A stretch of 64,000 bases of DNA, taken from NCBI GenBank assembly GCA_018262775.1, contig JADFDU010000022.1, positions 124,001 through 188,000 on the forward strand, given 5' to 3'. How positions within the stretch are numbered: position 1 is the first letter of the stretch; the number at the start of each line of letters is the position of its first letter. Of the stretch, positions 60,362-64,000 are shown one piece after another. The notes beneath the pieces are model-generated. The model did not search any database. It saw only the letters and a list, made by a program, of their open reading frames with translations, and was not told the DNA's origin. The translations under genes and the position numbers were made by a program. Source of the DNA: Rhodocyclaceae bacterium (GTDB lineage Bacteria; Pseudomonadota; Gammaproteobacteria; Burkholderiales; Rhodocyclaceae).

Positions 60362-60868
60362 CTATAAACCCAAATGGGTTGCAGTGGCGCCGGGCACCGC
60401 CTCCAGCCAAAGATTTTCGAAGCGCTGGTGCCAGTCATGTATCTCGAGCGGCATATTCAAAAGCATCTTGCCGCGAAAATGATCGGCATGAAAGCGGATA
60501 ACGCCGCTGGCTGAGTCTGCCAGCACAAAGCTGTCAGCGATGCTGCGCAGAGATTCCGGTGTCTGGCGTATGGAAAAGCAGTGGCTGTAACGCTTGAGCA
60601 GTCCCATCAGGCGCGGCGAGTAGCGCGTCAGGTGATCGAGATCATGCAGGATCACGCGCAGGCTGCGATCCGGCCCCCCGGTGAGAAAGGCGGTGATCAT
60701 ATCCGAGCGGACTCGGCTGTCCAGTTCCAGATTCTCGATATTGGCATCGAAGATGCAGAGCTCTTTCGTTGCGGCTGGCAAAACCGTGTTTATCGCCTGC
60801 TGATAGGCGGCACGGGTATCGAATGTTTCCTGGGAGGTGTTCGGCATAGGGAGTCGGGCTTCTTTCAT
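60362..60868 (-). CDS. Conserved hypothetical, possible PLD-like half-domain
   Basis: A 168-residue soluble protein from ATG 60868, which has an AGGA site; ATG 60847 is an alternative. It has an early strand [15 protein letters not shown], a middle [20 protein letters not shown] and an end [20 protein letters not shown] and WHQRFENLW. The pattern recalls half of a phospholipase D-like fold with degenerate catalytic motifs, but no exact HKD motif is present, so this is inference. It is divergent from rlmD, with 88 bases between starts. Confidence 0.7.
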   Translation of the reverse strand: MKEARLPMPNTSQETFDTRAAYQQAINTVLPAATKELCIFDANIENLELDSRVRSDMITAFLTGGPDRSLRVILHDLDHLTRYSPRLMGLLKRYSHCFSIRQTPESLRSIADSFVLADSASGVIRFHADHFRGKMLLNMPLEIHDWHQRFENLWLEAVPGATATHLGL

Positions 60869-60956
60869 TCGGACACATCCTAGGACAAGGTACGGACCGT
60901 TGCAAATCCTGCGGCGATGCATACAATTGCGCCTCCCATTCAGGCTGCCGCTAGCA

Positions 60957-62255
60957 ATGCCCGCAACCATCATCGAATCGCTTGACCACGAAGGCAGGGG
61001 TGTCGCCCACCACGAGGGCAAAACCATCTTTGTCGAAGGCGCCTTGCCGAAGGAACAGGTCGTTTACTCCAGCTACCGCAGGAAACCGAACTATGAACTG
61101 GCGACGGCAAACCGGATTCTGACGTCGAACGCCTTGCGCGTCGAGCCGCGTTGCAGGCACTTCGGTATTTGCGGGGGCTGTAGCATGCAGCATCTCGATG
61201 CGTCTGGGCAGGCGGCAGCCAAACAGCGCGTGCTGGAGGATGCCTTCTGGCATATCGCGCGCATGCGGCCCGAAGTGGTGTATCCAGCCATCGGCGGACC
61301 CGCCTGGGGCTACCGTTCCCGTGCGCGGCTGTCGGTTCGTCTGGTGCCGAAGAAGGGTGGCGTGCTGGTGGGTTTTCACGAAAAGCGCAGCAGTTTCATC
61401 GCCGACATGGACAGTTGCGAAGTGCTGCCGCCATCGGTTTCAGAGCTTTTGCCCCAGCTTCGACGGCTTGTCGGCGCACTGTCGATTCCCAGCCAGCTAC
61501 CGCAGATCGAGGCGGCCATCGGCGATGCCGTGACGGTGCTGATACTGCGCATCTTGCAGCCGCTGACGCGAGAGGATGAAGCGCTGGTGCGCGCATTTGC
61601 CGACGCGCACGGCATCCAGATCTGGCTGCAGCCGGAGGGCCCGGAGTCGGCCCATCCCTTTCATCCGCTTGATGCGCCGCCACTCGCTTACACCCTGCCG
61701 GATTTCGGCCTGCGCCTGCAATTCCGACCCAACGAGTTCACCCAGGTGAATTACGGCATCAATCGCATGCTGCTGCGCCGCGCCATGCACCTCCTGCAGC
61801 CGCAGCCAGGAGAGCGGATTGGAGATCTGTTCTGTGGCCTGGGCAACTTTACGTTACCCATTGCACGTAGTGGCGCCTTGGTGTTTGGCGTGGAGGGTAG
61901 CCAGGTCCTGGTTCGCCGTGCCGGTGAGAACGCCGCCTTGAATGGGCTTGCGGACGCCACCTCGTTTGACGTCGCCAATCTCTTCAAAGCCTCACCGGAA
62001 ATGCTTGCCGGCTGGGGGGAACTCGACAAGTGGCTGGTCGATCCACCACGTGAGGGTGCCATTGAACTGGTGAAGGCGATTGGCGCCGATAGCCCGCAGC
62101 GTATCGTTTATGTTTCCTGCAATCCTGCCACCTTGGCACGTGATGCGGCCGTGCTGGTGCATGATAAAGGCTACCGGCTCAAGGGCGCCGGCATCGCCAA
62201 TATGTTTCCGCAGACATCCCACGTCGAGTCGATTGCCCTGTTCGAAAGGCAATAA
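60957..62255 (+). CDS. rlmD: 23S rRNA (uracil-1939-C5)-methyltransferase
   Basis: A 432-residue enzyme with an N-terminal TRAM-like domain, the Fe-S cysteines in [12 protein letters not shown] plus a later Cys (DSCEVL), and a SAM domain with [26 protein letters not shown] and the catalytic Cys in [13 protein letters not shown]. It methylates U1939 of 23S rRNA. The start is ATG 60957. A hairpin follows, stronger in the opposite direction. Confidence 0.96.
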   Translation: MPATIIESLDHEGRGVAHHEGKTIFVEGALPKEQVVYSSYRRKPNYELATANRILTSNALRVEPRCRHFGICGGCSMQHLDASGQAAAKQRVLEDAFWHIARMRPEVVYPAIGGPAWGYRSRARLSVRLVPKKGGVLVGFHEKRSSFIADMDSCEVLPPSVSELLPQLRRLVGALSIPSQLPQIEAAIGDAVTVLILRILQPLTREDEALVRAFADAHGIQIWLQPEGPESAHPFHPLDAPPLAYTLPDFGLRLQFRPNEFTQVNYGINRMLLRRAMHLLQPQPGERIGDLFCGLGNFTLPIARSGALVFGVEGSQVLVRRAGENAALNGLADATSFDVANLFKASPEMLAGWGELDKWLVDPPREGAIELVKAIGADSPQRIVYVSCNPATLARDAAVLVHDKGYRLKGAGIANMFPQTSHVESIALFERQ

Positions 62256-62277
62256 AAAAGGCGGCTGTTCGGCCGCC
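62254..62277 (-). terminator. Terminator of the YccA-type gene
   Basis: Arms GGCGGC/GCCGCC (62260-62265 with 62272-62277) are followed on the minus strand by a T6 run. On the plus strand it is a weaker hairpin after rlmD. Confidence 0.8.
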
Positions 62278-62315
62278 TGTCTTACTGGAGAAGGGCTTCT
62301 CCATGCAAGGGACGT

Positions 62316-63008
62316 CTAGTCGCGCTCGCCAGCGAAAGCCAGAAGCAGGTTAAGCAGGTGCACGAAGAGATTGTAGATGTCCAGATAGAGAGCAAGCGTG
62401 GCGATGATGTAGTTGGTTTCGCCGCCGGTGACGATGCGGCTGACGTCATAAAGGATATAGGCTGAAAAGATCAGTACTGCAATGACCGAGATGGTCAGTG
62501 CAAGGGCCGGGATCTGCAGGAAAATGTTGGCCAGCATCGCCACGATGAGCAGGATGACGCCGATGAAGAGGAACTTGCCCATAAAGCTGAAGTCCCGCTT
62601 CGTTACGGTCGCGATCCCCGCCAGCGTGAAGAAGATGATGCTGGTGCCCGCCGCGGCGGTTGCGATAAGCATGCCGCCATTGCGGAAGCCCAAGCTAACC
62701 TGAAGAATCGGTCCCAGCATGATGCCCATGAGAAAGGTGAATCCGAGCAGCAATACGACGCCCATGCCGCTGTCCTTGGTCTTCTGGATGCCCCACATGA
62801 AGCCCCAGGCAACCGCAAGGAACAGCAGGAAGGAAACGATGGGGCTGCCTGCCATGAAGGCGAAATTCAGTTGCACGCCGAGTAGCGCACCTACAGCGGT
62901 TGGCACCATGGTCAGAGCGAGCAGAAAATAAGTATTGCGCAGGACGCGGTTCTGCCGCAAAGCCTTATCCTGGCTGACATGCCCGATGGTTTGAAGTGAG
63001 GGTTGCAT
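62316..63008 (-). CDS. Bax inhibitor-1 / YccA-family membrane protein
   Basis: A 230-residue inner-membrane protein with seven hydrophobic helices and the conserved end ALYLDIYNLFVHLLNLLLAF. YccA binds and moderates the membrane protease FtsH; related proteins conduct calcium. A GGAGG site precedes ATG 63008. It is a single gene between rlmD (convergent) and tRNA-Ser (divergent). Confidence 0.93.
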   Translation of the reverse strand: MQPSLQTIGHVSQDKALRQNRVLRNTYFLLALTMVPTAVGALLGVQLNFAFMAGSPIVSFLLFLAVAWGFMWGIQKTKDSGMGVVLLLGFTFLMGIMLGPILQVSLGFRNGGMLIATAAAGTSIIFFTLAGIATVTKRDFSFMGKFLFIGVILLIVAMLANIFLQIPALALTISVIAVLIFSAYILYDVSRIVTGGETNYIIATLALYLDIYNLFVHLLNLLLAFAGERD

Positions 63009-63119
63009 TGAATGCCTCCGGTGAGGTTGAGTTACAAGCGTAAGACTATCGAAGGTGGGTGGAAGTTTCAATCACTTCAAGAGGAAGGAATCTCGCCATG
63101 ATAAAATTTTACCGGTGCG

Positions 63120-63209
63120 GGAAGGTTGGCAGAGTGGTTTAATGCACCGGTCTTGAAAACCGGCGTGTCCGCAAGGGCACCGTGAGTTCGAATCTCACAC
63201 CTTCCGCCA
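63120..63209 (+). tRNA. tRNA-Ser (UGA anticodon)
   Basis: 90 bases, class II, with acceptor GGAAGGT/ACCTTCC, anticodon stem CCGGT/ACCGG around CTTGAAA (anticodon UGA), a long variable arm and encoded CCA. An AT-rich TAAAAT lies 12 bases upstream as a possible -10. Confidence 0.97.
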
Positions 63210-63211
63210 GG

Positions 63212-63667
63212 CTATTTCCTGATTTCCTCTCTTACGGCATCGGCCCAGCAATTCGGCGTCTCGTAGAGCCGCACCCGCTCCAGGTGCAGGTGATTGCCGT
63301 AGGTATCGCGATATACCCGGTCGAGCAGTTTGAAAGCCACGGTCGCCAGGTTTTCGGCAGTGGGTATCACGTCGAGTACCACAGTCTTGTGCCCAGGGAG
63401 ATTTTCAAGGAAACTCATCAAGCCGGTGTCGCCGCGCCAGACGAGAAAAGCATGGTCCCAGGCATCGACCAGGCATTGCTTGGCCAGTGTCTTGACTTCC
63501 GAAAAATCCATTACCATTCCGTTCATGGGTGATCCGGCAAGAAGGATGATGTCGCCTTGCAAGGTGATCTCGATGGCATAGCGATGGCCATGCAAGTGGC
63601 GGCACTGACTCTGATGATCCGGGATGCGGTGGCCTGAATCGAATTCAAGGCGGCGGGTGATGCGCAT
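63212..63667 (-). CDS. queD: 6-carboxy-5,6,7,8-tetrahydropterin synthase
   Basis: A 151-residue zinc enzyme of the queuosine/7-deazaguanine pathway, converting dihydroneopterin triphosphate to 6-carboxytetrahydropterin. Zinc His residues are in FDSGHRIP and CRHLHGHRY; the catalytic Cys lies in SQCRHLHGH, and the end ERVRLYETPNCWAD is typical. Its stop lies two bases from the end of tRNA-Ser on the other strand. QueC/QueE are not in the window. Confidence 0.96.
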   Translation of the reverse strand: MRITRRLEFDSGHRIPDHQSQCRHLHGHRYAIEITLQGDIILLAGSPMNGMVMDFSEVKTLAKQCLVDAWDHAFLVWRGDTGLMSFLENLPGHKTVVLDVIPTAENLATVAFKLLDRVYRDTYGNHLHLERVRLYETPNCWADAVREEIRK

Positions 63668-63700
63668 GATGCTTCTGGATTGTCACGGAGGCGGATGGAA

Positions 63701-63708
63701 ATTATAAC
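63701..63708 (-). promoter_or_regulatory. Extended -10 for queD
   Basis: A consensus TATAAT with TGT upstream is read on the minus strand 34-40 bases before the queD start; no strong -35 is seen. Confidence 0.5.
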
Positions 63709-63743
63709 ACCAGAATGCAGGGCATCTGGAGACGAGCGGAGTC

Positions 63744-64000
63744 ATGAAGCCATTGGACGTTACCGACCATAGCCGCGACAGCGCAGGCCTGACCTATGTC
63801 TATCCCGTTGTCTCGCGCCGGGCGGGCGGCGTGTCGATCGGCATCAATCTGAACCCGAACAATGCTTGCAACTGGCGCTGCATCTATTGTCAGGTGCCCA
63901 ATCTGAAGCGCGGCTCGGCGCCACGGATCGACCTGGCGCTGTTGGAGCGGGAATTGCGCGGGTTTATCGATATCCTGATGCATGGAGATTTCATGCGATT
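63744..64000 (+). CDS. Radical SAM protein (partial, 5-prime end)
   Basis: The first 85 codons of a gene leaving the window on the right. The 4Fe-4S SAM motif is CNWRCIYC (Cys-x3-Cys-x2-Cys), preceded by GVSIGINLNPNN and followed by QVPNLKRGSAPRIDL. The motif is at about residue 44, and the downstream sequence differs from QueE, so it is probably a different radical SAM family. It is divergent from queD with 76 bases between. Function cannot be assigned. Confidence 0.85.
   Translation, partial: MKPLDVTDHSRDSAGLTYVYPVVSRRAGGVSIGINLNPNNACNWRCIYCQVPNLKRGSAPRIDLALLERELRGFIDILMHGDFMR

Overview
The window looks like a chromosomal segment of a GC-rich (roughly 60-65% by eye) betaproteobacterium. 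The evidence is gene order: tRNA-Leu/tig/clpP/clpX/lon/hupB/tRNA-Val/tRNA-Asp/ppiD, thrS/infC/rpmI/rplT/pheST/ihfA/merR, surE/pcm/nlpD/rpoS, gloB/methyltransferase/rnhA/dnaQ and dapA/bamC, together with squalene genes hpnCDE, selenium genes selD/selU and many PAS-domain kinases. A Rhodocyclales or Sterolibacteriaceae-like affiliation is my best guess, but it is inference. There are no rRNA genes, insertion sequences, integrases, prophage genes or CRISPR arrays. No gene-free stretch exceeds about 160 bases, so this is dense housekeeping chromosome.

Layout. 1-1458: the tail of a probable clpB, a terminator and an Fsr-like MFS transporter. 1446-9604 (minus strand): a one-directional signalling block read as giant CHASE/multi-PAS kinase, second PAS kinase, tag (DNA-3-methyladenine glycosylase), a small four-cysteine protein, and a PAS-GGDEF diguanylate cyclase. 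9722-13076: a methyltransferase, a flavodoxin-fold oxidoreductase, and a 2TM protein with a LytS-type kinase and LytTR regulator. 13063-15178: selU and selD, divergent and almost touching. 15171-19467: tesA and ybbA (divergent), then hpnC-hpnD-hpnE for squalene synthesis.

19550-28191: tRNA-Leu and the proteostasis cluster tig-clpP-clpX-lon, with a convincing heat-shock promoter before lon, then hupB, two tRNAs and ppiD. 28260-35833: fabI, then a four-gene peptide-type ABC importer read divergently. 35808-39972: mltD, gloB, and a translation-coupled methyltransferase-rnhA-dnaQ run. 40028-47656: tRNA-Val and the translation operon thrS-infC-rpmI-rplT-pheS-pheT-ihfA-merR, where infC starts at ATC, followed by tRNA-Pro.

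47694-50901: surE-pcm-nlpD-rpoS. 50905-55801 (minus): moxR-DUF58-tgpA-mltB. 55917-59820: an HDAC-like deacetylase, dapA, a possible 28-codon ORF, bamC and a metallo-beta-lactamase-fold hydrolase. 59881-64000: a small Ala/Pro-rich lipoprotein, a conserved hypothetical, rlmD, a YccA-type membrane protein, tRNA-Ser, queD and the start of a radical SAM gene. Most of the content is conserved; the less-explained parts are the kinase/tag/mini-protein/cyclase block, the doubly anchored binding protein of the ABC operon, the 28-codon ORF between dapA and bamC, and several hairpins and short repeats.
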